A stretch of 19,602 nt of DNA from Candidatus Poseidoniaceae archaeon (GCA_022424925.1 JAKMGM010000064.1:1-19602); one strand, 5' to 3'; positions 1 through 8,954 are shown, numbered from the stretch's first letter. The notes: generated by a model from the letters alone, not told the origin. Made by a program: numbers and translations.

Positions 1-155
1 CCTTCGAGCCGTTTGAGGTGCTCAACATCGCCGTTATCGTATGTTTCAACCAAAAAAGCATCGGTTTCTTCCGCATGCCTGGCCTCAGTCCAACCAAGAG
101 ATTGGAGGTGTTTTGAAACGCCTCTATCCGGGCCGAAGTAAAGGAATTTCGGCAT
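1..155 (-). CDS. Unrecognised protein, N-terminal fragment (runs off left edge)
   Basis: An open frame on the minus strand begins with ATG at 153-155 and stays open to the window edge, giving 51 residues. It starts MPKFLYFGPDRGVSKHLQ and continues with SLGWTEARHAEE, reading like a globular cytosolic N-terminus with no signal peptide. The frame is also open upstream of this ATG, but no other ATG is seen there. It is divergent from the giant gene at 251, with 95 bp between the two starts. I do not recognise the family. That it is a real gene is inferred from the protein-like composition and the sensible divergent layout; too little is present to assign a function. Confidence 0.55.
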   Translation of the reverse strand, partial: MPKFLYFGPDRGVSKHLQSLGWTEARHAEETDAFLVETYDNGDVEHLKRLE

Positions 156-220
156 GTTTGGCCCAATGCTTGGTGGATGATGTGCTTTCCCCCTTAGACT
201 TCTGACTTTGTATGAATAGT

Positions 221-228
221 CTTATCAC
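221..228 (+). promoter_or_regulatory. Possible TATA-like box of the giant repeat-protein gene
   Basis: The sequence CTTATCAC is centred about 26 bp upstream of the ATG at 251, the distance expected for a leaderless archaeal transcript. The same TTATCA core recurs before the tRNA-Glu gene and before the ABC ATPase gene. A purine run, GGGGGT at 234-239, lies 11 nt before the ATG and could act as a weak Shine-Dalgarno site instead. The call rests on spacing and recurrence only. Confidence 0.35.
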
Positions 229-250
229 ATAACGGGGGTAAAAATGTCGC

Positions 251-3200
251 ATGGTGTTCGTTTACGACCGTTTCAAACACAAGGATAAAAAGACCGGCGG
301 TCGTGATAGTGTCATGCTAGCGGAGCGTATGCGCAGGATTGGTGCCTTTACGGCGCTACTCATGTTCCTTTTCGCTTCACTATCCACCTCGCAACTTGTG
401 TTCCTTGGACTCGATAGTGAATTGGATTCTACGGCATTCTTTTCATCCTCGCGAATGACTGATTCAGATGCCGACGGCATCCTCGATACTGATGATGCGT
501 GCCCGAACGGTAATACGGGCTGGACTTCCAACTCCACCACGGACCACGACACAGACGGCTGTGAAGATGACGGCGAAGACCCTGACGATGACAATGACTT
601 GGTGTCGGATGCTTTCGATGACTGCTCAACTGGTGCAGTCGGATGGACGTCATCACTTTCCAGCGACTACGACGCTGATGGTTGCCAAGACGCAACCGAA
701 GACGCCGATGACGATAACGACGGCGTTACCGACGCGCTCGATGGCTGTCAATTCGGAGATAAGGGTTGGACTTCATCAAGCACCAACGATTACGACTCGG
801 ATGGTTGCCAAGATATTTCTGAAGATCTCGATGACGATAATGACGGTGTGGCTGACAATGCTCCGGACTCGTGCCAGTTTGGAGCTTTAAGTTGGACATC
901 CACATCTTCTACTGACCATGATTCTGATGGCTGTCAAGACACAACTGAAGACGCCGATGACGATAATGACGGCGTTGATGATGTTGACGATGCCTGTGCA
1001 TTAGGTGATACTGGCTGGTCGTCTTCATTGACTACAGACCACGATTCCGACGGTTGTCGAGATGCCTCTACGGAGGATGATGATGATGATAACGACGGAA
1101 TCTCGGACGCGTTGGACTCATGCAGCGATGGTACGCTCGGTTGGACGCCGGATTCATCCAGTGATCACGACTCTGACGGCTGTCAAGATGCAACTGAAGA
1201 CACCGATGACGATAACGATGGCGTTGATGATGGTGTTGACGATTGTGCTTTAGGAGATACTGGCTGGTCCTCTTCTTCGACCACAGACCACGATTCCGAC
1301 GGTTGCCGAGATGCCTCTACGGAAGACGATGACGATGACAACGATGGCATTGATGACAGTGCTGATGATTGTCAATTCGGGAACTTAGGCTGGATTTCAT
1401 CCGGTGCAACAGACTACGACACTGACGGTTGCCGTGACGCTGGTGAAGACACTGACGACGATAACGACGGCGTTGCAGACAATGCTCCGGACTTGTGCCC
1501 TACCGGTGACCTCGGTTGGACGTCAACATCGGGTACAGATTTCGACGGGGACGGCTGCCGTGATGCAACTGAAGACGATGATACGGATAACGACGGCATC
1601 GATGATGTCGACGACGACTGTGCCAACGGAGATACCAACTGGCTTTCAAACGGAGCAACTGACCATGATTCCGATGGTTGTCGAGATGCATCAACCGAAG
1701 ACGATGACGACGATAACGATGGCATTACCGACGCCCTCGATACATGTCAGACGGGCATTATTGGTTGGTCACCTACGCTTAGCAATGACTATGATTCTGA
1801 CGGCTGCCGTGACATAGATGAAGACCTCGATGATGACAACGATGGCATAAGCGATTCTTCGGATTTGTGCGAGAAAGGTGACCTGAATTGGATTTCAAGT
1901 TCGACAAACGACCATGACGCTGACGGTTGCCGAGATTCGACTGAAGACGACGACCGTGATAACGACGACGTTGATGACAGCGATGATGTTTGTCCAGCCG
2001 GAGACTTAGGTTGGATTTCATCGCCGACCACGGACCATGATTCTGACGGATGTCAAGACGCTTCTACAGAGGATAACGACGATGACAATGATGGCGTTGT
2101 AGATTCGAACGACGATTGCCAGACCGGTTTGCTTGGTTGGATTTCCTCCTCAGCAACGGACCGTGATGCTGACGGTTGTCGCGATGCTGATGAAGACACT
2201 GATGACGACAATGATGATGTTCACGACGGGGTAGATGCTTGTCCGAATGGCGACCTTGGTTGGACTTCATCCACTTCAACTGATTACGATTCTGATGGTT
2301 GTCGAGATGCGTCGCAAGAAGACTTAGATGACGATAATGATTCGGTCCCTGACCTCGACGACATCTGTCAACAAGGGGTACTCAGTTGGATTTCTACTTC
2401 GCTCACTGATTACGATTCTGACGGTTGTAAAGACGACACTTCAGAGGATAACGACGACGACAATGACGGCATCATCGATTCAAATGACGCTTGTGAGAAG
2501 GGTGATCTGAACTGGACCTCCACCCTTGCGAACGATAACGACCAAGACGGATGCAGAGACAGTACCGAAGACTTTGATTCTGACAACGACGGTATCGAAG
2601 ATACATTCGACGCATGTCCTCAAGGTATAACCGGTTGGACTTCATCTTCCTCGACAGATTACGACAGTGATGGATGTAAAGATACTTCCCAGGAAGATAC
2701 CGATGATGATAATGACGGAATTTCCGACGGTAATGATTTGTGCCCAACTGGGACGATTGCGTGGACTCCCGATGCAACCAATGATTACGATTCCGACGGC
2801 TGTAAGGACGATACTTTGTTTGATACCGATGACGATAACGACGGAGTTCAAGACGGCCTCGATGATTGTTCGAAAGGGGACTTAAACTGGACCTCGAATC
2901 CCACAACTGACCACGATACCGACGGATGTCAAGACGCTGCTGAAGATACAGATGATGATAATGATGCTGTATTGGACCTGCACCCAGACAACTGTCAATT
3001 TGGAAACACTGGATGGACCTCAACGCCTGCAACCGATTTTGACGGTGATGGTTGTGAGGATGATTCAGCTGAGGACGTAGATGATGATAACGACAACATC
3101 TCGGATGTAAACGATGACTGCCAATTTGGCGAAAGTGGGTGGAATCCATCTCCGAGCACCGATTACGACTCGGATGGCTGCCGAGATGCTACTGAAGATC

Positions 3201-6200
3201 TCGATGACGACAACGACGGTGTGGAAGATTTAGCCCCAGACAACTGTGCAAAAGGCGACTTGAACTGGATTTCCAATGGAGTCACTGACAACGATGGCGA
3301 CGGATGCCAAGACTCATCAATCGAAGATGACGATGATGATAACGATGGCATTCTTGACGGCCAAGATGATTGCCGAGCTGGTGATGTTGGATGGTCCCCT
3401 TCTTCGTTAACCGATTACGATTCCGATGGATGCCAAGATTCCGCTGAAGACCTGGACGATGATAACGACGGCGTGAACGATGATTCGCCGGATGTTTGCC
3501 AGACGGGTGAACTGAATTGGATTTCGACAGCAGCAAACGACTATGACTCAGACGGTTGCCGTGATGCTACTGAGGATTCAGATACGGACAACGACGGCGT
3601 GAACGATGTCGATGACGATTGTAACTTCCAAGAACTGAACTGGATTTCTTCATCGACAACAGACCATGATTCCGATGGATGTAAAGACGATTCAACTGAG
3701 GATTTGGACGACGACAATGATGGAATGCTCGACGCTGCCCCCGACCAATGCCCCACAGGTGTGATTGGTTGGATTCCCTCATCGTCAAATGACTACGATT
3801 CAGATGGCTGCCGAGATGCTGATGAAGACATCGATGATGACAACGACGGCGTTGAAGACACAGACGACACGTGCGACACCGGGAACCTTGGATGGATTTC
3901 CGATGCGACAACCGATGTCGACGGCGACGGTTGCAGGGACAGTACCGAGGATATCGATGACGACAACGATGGAATCACTGACACCAGTGATAACTGCCAA
4001 TTTACGGTCAATGCAGGGCAGGACAACCACGATTTTGATTCGGAAGGCGACGCATGCGATGATGATGACGACAACGACGGAATCGATGACGATGCACCTG
4101 ATAATTGCGCTCTTGGTGTTCGAGGCTGGACCTCAACCACCGCAAATGACCACGATGGTGACGGTTGCCGTGATTCAGATGAGGATGCCGACGATGATGG
4201 AGATACCATCTCAGACACATCTGATGATTGTACACCTGGGCAGACAGGCTGGATTTCTTCTCCGGCTACAGACCACGATGGCGACGGTTGCCAAGACTCA
4301 GTTTCAGGACCCACCATCGGAGAAGATCTCGACGACGATAACGACGGAGTCGTAGATACAGCACCAGATTTGTGTCAAACAGGCAACGTAGGCTGGACTT
4401 CCACACCGGCTACGGATTATGACGGTGATGGCTGCCGAGACTCAACAGAAGACAATGACGATGACGGAGATGGCGTTTTTGATGCCTTTGATGGTTGCCC
4501 AACGAGCACGGTCGGTTGGATTTCGAACTCGACCAACGATAACGACGGTGACGGTTGTGAAGATGGCGTGAATGACCCCGATGATGATAACGACGGTATT
4601 GCCGATAACTTCCCTGACAACTGTCAGTTCACTTGGAATCCAAACCAAGCGAATTACGATAGTGATTTGCAAGGTGATGTCTGTGATGATGACGATGATA
4701 ACGACGGCGTCAATGATGTGGTCGACGATTGCCCTGTGGGCAAGTTAGGTTGGACTTCGACGACGTTTACAGACCATGATGGCGATGGATGTCAAGACGC
4801 CTCGTCGGAGGACACTGACGATGACAATGATTCCGTACCTGACCTTTCGGATGACTGTCAACTCGGGATTGTCGGATGGACTTCAAACGCCACCACAGAT
4901 TACGATGGCGATGGTTGTCAAGACCTCGGCGAAGATTTGGACGACGATAATGATGGTGTTCCCGATGTCAATGACCGCTGTCAAACCGGCGAAATGGGTT
5001 GGACTCCGACACTTGGTACTGACTACGACTCTGATGGATGCAGAGACCTTACAGAAGACTTCGACGATGACAATGATGGCATCGTCGACACCATCGATGT
5101 TGTGTGTCAAAAAGGCGACCTTGGATGGATTTCTGGGCCAGCTACTGACCATGATTCCGATGGCTGCAGAGATGCTTCGGAAGATCTTGATGACGATAAT
5201 GACTCGATGGCAGATGTCAATGACGATTGCCGCCTTGGTGAACTTGGCTGGATTTCCAACGCTACGACAGATTATGATTCAGATGGCTGTCGAGACCTTA
5301 CGGAAGACAACGACGATGATAACGACCTCATTTTGGATGATTTTGATGATTGTTGGCCTGCAAACCTCGGCTGGATATCGAACTCCACAACCGATTGGGA
5401 TTCCGACGGATGCAACGACTTTTCAGAAGACAATGACGATGATAATGACGGCGTACCGGATAGTATTGATGCATGCCCTACCGGCGATTTAGGCTGGATT
5501 TCAACATTTACATCCAATAATGAAGATCTCATTACTGACTGGGACGGTGACGGTTGTCGCGATGTTGGCGAGGACCCCGACGATGATAACGACGGTGTTC
5601 TTGATGGCTCGGATTCTTGCCCGAAATACCGAAACCATTGGAATTGGTCTTCCGCAGACTTCAGTGACCATGACGGCGATGGCTGCATGGACGATTTTTA
5701 TGACAATGGCTTTTTCAGCCTTGAAGAGGATTTAGACGATGACAATGACGGGGTCTTAGACGTTGATGATGCTTGCCAAAAAGGAGATCTTGGATGGATT
5801 TCAAGTCCCCTCAACGATAACGATGGTGACGGCTGCAGAGATTACAATGAGGACACGGATGATGACAATGACGGTATTCAGGACTTGGATGATGCGTGTC
5901 CGAGTGGTGAAACTGGTTGGGCGCAATCTGAAACAACCGATTACGACAGCGATGGTTGTCTCGACATTATCGAAGATGATGACGATGATAATGACGGTGT
6001 TACCGATACGAATGACTTTTGTCCGAAGGGTGAACTTGGCTGGACTTCTGCTGCTGTCGAAGATTATGATGCAGATGGTTGCAGAGATTCCACAGAAGAC
6101 CTCGATGATGACAACGATGCGGTTTTGGATGAAAATGACAATTGTTCGAAGGGTGTAACAGGCTGGAGGGGACCTTCTCCAAACGTGGATTATGACGCTG

Positions 6201-7450
6201 ATGGGTGCTATGACCCTGACCTTGAAGACACCGACGATGATAACGATGGGATACTGGATGCTGACGACCGTTGTCCGCGGGGTACTTTGAACTGGATTTC
6301 TGATACGACACTCGATTATGATTCAGACGGCTGCTTGGATTCCATCGAAGATCTTGATGACGATAACGACGGTGTGGAAGACCTCATCGACCTTTGTCCA
6401 CTGGGTGAACTGAACTGGTTTTCATTTGACGGGACTGACCACGATTCGGATGGATGCAACGATTCACTCGAAGACGATGATGATGATAATGACAATCGTG
6501 CTGATACAGAAGACGACTGCCCGGTGGGCCTCACAAACTGGGATTCAAACGACCCGAGGTCAGATCTTGATGAGAATGGTTGTCAAGACGGTACAATAGA
6601 GGACAACGACGCTGACGGCGACGGTGTTCTTGATGGTGACGACTTGTGTCCCAATGGTGCAACATCATGGACTTCAGGGACATCTTCAGATTTTGATGCG
6701 GATGGGTGCCAAGACAGTGGAGAAGACTTGGATGATGACAACGATTACATTTTTGATACTTCAGATAAGTGTCCAACCGGAGAAATGTCGTGGAAGTCAA
6801 CGTCAATTTCAGACTATGATGCTGATGGATGCAGGGATTTTTCAGAGGACGACGACGATGATAACGATGGAGTCAAGGATGCTACCGACCTGTGCAAACT
6901 TGGCGAACTTGATTGGGTTTCAAGCCCGGTTACAGATTATGATGGTGACGGTTGTGAGGATGATTCCACAGAGGACCTTGATGATGACAACGATGGCATC
7001 ACTGACGGCACTGATGACTGTAACAGAGGATTACTTGCCTGGATTTCTGATTCTGTTAACGACTATGATGGCGATGGCTGCAATGATTCCAGTGAAGACC
7101 TTGATGACGACAATGATGCTGTTGATGATCTTCTTGACAACTGTCCTACTGGTGAGCGGTCTTGGATTTCTTCACCTTCCATTGACTCGGATGCAGATGG
7201 CTGCCACGATGAGTTAGAGGACAGCGATTATGATCCTTCAGTGGTGGTTGAATCTGAAGCTGAAGGTGAAAGTCAGATTTGCAACCCGCTCTTGGAGAAT
7301 TGCGTTAACGATGAAGATGAAGACAAGGTTTCAACTGTTGATGAACGTTCTGAAACCCAAGTCCGTCAACTCCTCGTGACAATCCTCGCACTGGCTATCG
7401 TCCCTACAGTTATCGGGGTTCTCTTCATTGCCTATCGCATGAAATGGTAG
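251..7450 (+). CDS. Giant secreted, membrane-anchored TSP3-like calcium-binding repeat protein
   Basis: The product is 2399 residues. A charged N-terminus is followed by a hydrophobic segment at about 31-53, a signal peptide or signal anchor. From Cys84 to about residue 2326 it consists of about 54 tandem units of about 41 residues. Each has a CxxGxxGWxS part, a DxDxDGCxD part and an EDxDDDNDGVxDxxD part. The last two match the Asp-rich loops of thrombospondin type 3 repeats, which bind calcium. Each unit has two cysteines, so regular disulphides are likely. A tail with a CNPLLENC motif leads to a transmembrane segment (about 2373-2394) and the short basic end YRMKW. The expected topology is therefore an extracellular rod held in the membrane by its C-terminus. 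The start at 251 fits the promoter spacing; ATG at 314 (Met22) would give a more classical signal peptide. Adhesion, a surface-layer role or calcium storage are all possible; none is shown by the sequence. Confidence 0.9.
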   Translation: MVFVYDRFKHKDKKTGGRDSVMLAERMRRIGAFTALLMFLFASLSTSQLVFLGLDSELDSTAFFSSSRMTDSDADGILDTDDACPNGNTGWTSNSTTDHDTDGCEDDGEDPDDDNDLVSDAFDDCSTGAVGWTSSLSSDYDADGCQDATEDADDDNDGVTDALDGCQFGDKGWTSSSTNDYDSDGCQDISEDLDDDNDGVADNAPDSCQFGALSWTSTSSTDHDSDGCQDTTEDADDDNDGVDDVDDACALGDTGWSSSLTTDHDSDGCRDASTEDDDDDNDGISDALDSCSDGTLGWTPDSSSDHDSDGCQDATEDTDDDNDGVDDGVDDCALGDTGWSSSSTTDHDSDGCRDASTEDDDDDNDGIDDSADDCQFGNLGWISSGATDYDTDGCRDAGEDTDDDNDGVADNAPDLCPTGDLGWTSTSGTDFDGDGCRDATEDDDTDNDGIDDVDDDCANGDTNWLSNGATDHDSDGCRDASTEDDDDDNDGITDALDTCQTGIIGWSPTLSNDYDSDGCRDIDEDLDDDNDGISDSSDLCEKGDLNWISSSTNDHDADGCRDSTEDDDRDNDDVDDSDDVCPAGDLGWISSPTTDHDSDGCQDASTEDNDDDNDGVVDSNDDCQTGLLGWISSSATDRDADGCRDADEDTDDDNDDVHDGVDACPNGDLGWTSSTSTDYDSDGCRDASQEDLDDDNDSVPDLDDICQQGVLSWISTSLTDYDSDGCKDDTSEDNDDDNDGIIDSNDACEKGDLNWTSTLANDNDQDGCRDSTEDFDSDNDGIEDTFDACPQGITGWTSSSSTDYDSDGCKDTSQEDTDDDNDGISDGNDLCPTGTIAWTPDATNDYDSDGCKDDTLFDTDDDNDGVQDGLDDCSKGDLNWTSNPTTDHDTDGCQDAAEDTDDDNDAVLDLHPDNCQFGNTGWTSTPATDFDGDGCEDDSAEDVDDDNDNISDVNDDCQFGESGWNPSPSTDYDSDGCRDATEDLDDDNDGVEDLAPDNCAKGDLNWISNGVTDNDGDGCQDSSIEDDDDDNDGILDGQDDCRAGDVGWSPSSLTDYDSDGCQDSAEDLDDDNDGVNDDSPDVCQTGELNWISTAANDYDSDGCRDATEDSDTDNDGVNDVDDDCNFQELNWISSSTTDHDSDGCKDDSTEDLDDDNDGMLDAAPDQCPTGVIGWIPSSSNDYDSDGCRDADEDIDDDNDGVEDTDDTCDTGNLGWISDATTDVDGDGCRDSTEDIDDDNDGITDTSDNCQFTVNAGQDNHDFDSEGDACDDDDDNDGIDDDAPDNCALGVRGWTSTTANDHDGDGCRDSDEDADDDGDTISDTSDDCTPGQTGWISSPATDHDGDGCQDSVSGPTIGEDLDDDNDGVVDTAPDLCQTGNVGWTSTPATDYDGDGCRDSTEDNDDDGDGVFDAFDGCPTSTVGWISNSTNDNDGDGCEDGVNDPDDDNDGIADNFPDNCQFTWNPNQANYDSDLQGDVCDDDDDNDGVNDVVDDCPVGKLGWTSTTFTDHDGDGCQDASSEDTDDDNDSVPDLSDDCQLGIVGWTSNATTDYDGDGCQDLGEDLDDDNDGVPDVNDRCQTGEMGWTPTLGTDYDSDGCRDLTEDFDDDNDGIVDTIDVVCQKGDLGWISGPATDHDSDGCRDASEDLDDDNDSMADVNDDCRLGELGWISNATTDYDSDGCRDLTEDNDDDNDLILDDFDDCWPANLGWISNSTTDWDSDGCNDFSEDNDDDNDGVPDSIDACPTGDLGWISTFTSNNEDLITDWDGDGCRDVGEDPDDDNDGVLDGSDSCPKYRNHWNWSSADFSDHDGDGCMDDFYDNGFFSLEEDLDDDNDGVLDVDDACQKGDLGWISSPLNDNDGDGCRDYNEDTDDDNDGIQDLDDACPSGETGWAQSETTDYDSDGCLDIIEDDDDDNDGVTDTNDFCPKGELGWTSAAVEDYDADGCRDSTEDLDDDNDAVLDENDNCSKGVTGWRGPSPNVDYDADGCYDPDLEDTDDDNDGILDADDRCPRGTLNWISDTTLDYDSDGCLDSIEDLDDDNDGVEDLIDLCPLGELNWFSFDGTDHDSDGCNDSLEDDDDDNDNRADTEDDCPVGLTNWDSNDPRSDLDENGCQDGTIEDNDADGDGVLDGDDLCPNGATSWTSGTSSDFDADGCQDSGEDLDDDNDYIFDTSDKCPTGEMSWKSTSISDYDADGCRDFSEDDDDDNDGVKDATDLCKLGELDWVSSPVTDYDGDGCEDDSTEDLDDDNDGITDGTDDCNRGLLAWISDSVNDYDGDGCNDSSEDLDDDNDAVDDLLDNCPTGERSWISSPSIDSDADGCHDELEDSDYDPSVVVESEAEGESQICNPLLENCVNDEDEDKVSTVDERSETQVRQLLVTILALAIVPTVIGVLFIAYRMKW
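3995..4105 (+). repeat. Repeat unit 29: canonical TSP3-type unit
   Basis: This 37-residue unit (residues 1249-1285) lacks the GW part. It has the classical TSP3/OmpA-associated form: CQF followed by N and Q residues, then DFDSEGDACDDDDDNDGI. It breaks the otherwise uniform Trp-containing pattern. Confidence 0.8.
4622..4729 (+). repeat. Repeat unit 34: canonical TSP3-type unit
   Basis: This 36-residue unit (residues 1458-1493) reads CQFTWNPNQANYDSD and then GDVCDDDDDNDGV, the standard TSP3 pattern of many bacterial and archaeal surface proteins. It lies four Trp-type units after unit 29, so the two canonical units bracket a block in the middle of the protein. Confidence 0.8.
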
Positions 7451-7501
7451 TCTTCACGGTGAAACTCACAGGTTGAAAGAGGAGAGGCTCATGCTCGTAG
7501 C

Positions 7502-7999
7502 ATGGCGCGAATTCTTCTCATCGCTGCATCGACGGGAAAAAACCTCGAACTCGCCATGAAATTCAAACAAACCTTGGAACGAGACGGCCATCAGGGAGTG
7601 ATTATGAACCTTTGCACCCTTGATGTACCCATGTACACACCTGCTGCTGAAGAGGAGCTGGATGACCTCGCTGTCATTGAAGGCATAATGGATGACATTG
7701 TGTCGTGCAAGGCAATGATTGTCTGTGCGCCAGAATACAACGGCTCTATGCCACCAGTCCTCAACAACATGATTGCTTGGCTCTCCGTACAGTCAGACAA
7801 CTTCCGCTTGCTGTTTAATCAACGAAAGGTGGGTTTGGCCACGGTGAGTGGCGGCGGCGGATATAACGTCATTACAAGCATGCGTATTCAATTCTCACAC
7901 CTTGGTTCAAACATCATTGGTCGGCCAGTTATCGTTAACAAAACGAAACCTCAGAGGCAGTCTTCAATCGATGAAATGATTGCGCAGGTGATTGAATGA
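7502..7999 (+). CDS. NADPH-dependent FMN reductase-like flavoprotein
   Basis: This 165-residue protein has the flavodoxin-like fold of the NADPH-dependent FMN reductase family (related to SsuE, ChrR and azoreductases). These enzymes use NAD(P)H to reduce flavin, quinones or other acceptors in the cytosol. The N-terminal strand and FMN phosphate loop are ILLIAASTGKN (4-14), and the family motif CAPEYNGSMPPVLNNMIAW lies at about 75-93. A glycine-rich SGGGGYN (117-122) precedes the C-terminal helix. The length is slightly short for the family but complete. It overlaps the pirin gene by four bases (ATGA), so the two are co-translated. The true substrate cannot be told from sequence. An out-of-frame ATG at 7491 lies at a better distance from the GGAG at 7481 than this start does. 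Confidence 0.88.
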   Translation: MARILLIAASTGKNLELAMKFKQTLERDGHQGVIMNLCTLDVPMYTPAAEEELDDLAVIEGIMDDIVSCKAMIVCAPEYNGSMPPVLNNMIAWLSVQSDNFRLLFNQRKVGLATVSGGGGYNVITSMRIQFSHLGSNIIGRPVIVNKTKPQRQSSIDEMIAQVIE

Positions 8000-8841
8000 C
8001 ACAACAACGGACTTTGAAGATGACCGCACCGACGCATACCGTTCTGGAAGGCGGGGGTTTCCCAGTACGACGTCCATCGGCCATGGGTACACTGATGAGC
8101 CCTTTCTTACTTCTCGATGAGATGGGACCGGTTCACTGGGACCCCGGTCAAGCAATCGGTGCACCAGCCCACCCCCATCGAGGTTTCGAGACGGTGACCT
8201 ACATGATTCAAGGTGCAATGCAACATGAAGACAGTGCAGGCAACAAAGGAGACTTGAACCCTGGTGATGTGCAATGGATGACTGCTGGTCGGGGGATTAT
8301 TCATTCGGAGTTACCACAAGCTGACTTTTTGAAATCCGGGGGTGTTTCACACGGTTTCCAAATATGGGTCAATCTTCCTGCGAAGGATAAAATGATGGAA
8401 CCACGCTATCAAGACATTGCTTCATCCGAGATTCCAAAAGTAACTTCCGCAGATGGGAAAGTTTGGGCGAATGTCATTGCAGGTTCGACTCTCGGCGCGA
8501 ATGCGGTCATCGACACCGTCATACCAATCACCTATATCCATATGAAAATCGAGAAAGGTGGCGTTCACAAACAGCATATTGATGCCGGACTTAACGGCAT
8601 GATTTACGTTTTTGGTGGGACAGTACATCTTGGTGGGAAACCGGTGCATGACGGCCAACTTGGTTTGATGAACGACGGCGATGAAGTCGTTTTGGAAGCC
8701 GTTAATGGCGATGCAGAGTTTTTGATTCTTGCAGGTCCGGATTTGAACGAACCTGTCGCAAGGTATGGGCCGTTTGTGATGAATACTCGCGAAGAGATAC
8801 ACCAAGCCGTTCTCGATTACCAAAACGGCACCTTGGCATGA
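7996..8841 (+). CDS. Pirin family protein (bicupin)
   Basis: This 281-residue protein is a member of the pirin family, two-cupin, metal-binding cytosolic proteins; some members oxidise quercetin and others act as redox sensors or regulators. The N-terminal cupin is very well conserved: HPHRGFETVTYMIQG (59-73), HEDS (77-80) and GRGIIHSELPQ (98-108). The expected metal ligands are His59, His61, His103 and Glu105, all present. The C-terminal pirin cupin lies at about 180-265. Its ATG overlaps the stop codon of the upstream flavin reductase gene, forming a two-gene operon and suggesting a shared redox job. ATG at 8020 (Met9) is an alternative start. A hairpin about 90 bp downstream probably ends the transcript. 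Confidence 0.93.
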   Translation: MTQQRTLKMTAPTHTVLEGGGFPVRRPSAMGTLMSPFLLLDEMGPVHWDPGQAIGAPAHPHRGFETVTYMIQGAMQHEDSAGNKGDLNPGDVQWMTAGRGIIHSELPQADFLKSGGVSHGFQIWVNLPAKDKMMEPRYQDIASSEIPKVTSADGKVWANVIAGSTLGANAVIDTVIPITYIHMKIEKGGVHKQHIDAGLNGMIYVFGGTVHLGGKPVHDGQLGLMNDGDEVVLEAVNGDAEFLILAGPDLNEPVARYGPFVMNTREEIHQAVLDYQNGTLA

Positions 8842-8930
8842 CGCAACAAGGCAGGTGAGTTGCGATTCATGGATGGGAGAGCACATTCATGAAAAATCAT
8901 ACAAACACGGAGAATTCAATCACATCAGCA

Positions 8931-8954
8931 AAAGAAGCTCACTAAGCCTTCTTT
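8931..8954. terminator. Probable bidirectional terminator hairpin
   Basis: AAAGAAG (8931-8937) and CTTCTTT (8948-8954) form a perfect 7-bp stem around a 10-nt loop. The stem can extend inward with GCT/AGC and one bulged C. Read on either strand it ends in a T-rich arm. It lies between the end of the pirin operon (+) and the short ORF ending at 8953 (-), where a shared terminator between converging transcripts would be expected. Between the pirin stop and this hairpin (8842-8930) I see no supportable gene. Confidence 0.5.

Larger units (their letters stand above)
500..7230 (+). repeat. Tandem array of about 54 coding repeats (about 124 bp per unit)
   Basis: By hand count there are 54 cysteine-initiated units between Cys84 and about residue 2326. 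Most are 41-42 residues. Units near 5481-5750 are longer because of short insertions, for example ones containing TFTSNNEDL or YDNGFFSL. At the DNA level the units vary widely at synonymous sites (GAT/GAC, GGT/GGC), so most duplications are old and the protein sequence has been kept by selection. The array is in frame throughout. Confidence 0.9.

Noticed and set aside
2472..3149. 225-residue antisense ORF in the giant gene, and many shorter ones in both directions
   Set aside because: The Asp-codon-rich repeats (GAT/GAC) leave other frames open. Their translations are low-complexity His/Arg, Ser or Thr/Met runs that simply mirror the repeat.
500..7230. CRISPR array or non-coding tandem repeat
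   Set aside because: The units vary at synonymous positions and keep one reading frame; there are no identical repeats separated by unique spacers.
500..7230. Dockerin, EF-hand or RTX repeats as the identity of the array
   Set aside because: The DxDxDG motifs look similar, but the paired cysteines and the DDDNDGVxDxxDxC spacing fit TSP3-type repeats; the GGxGxDxUx nonapeptide of RTX is absent.
8889..8945. 18-codon plus-strand ORF beginning MKNHTNTENS after the pirin gene
   Set aside because: Very short, no good ribosome-binding site, and it runs into the terminator hairpin.
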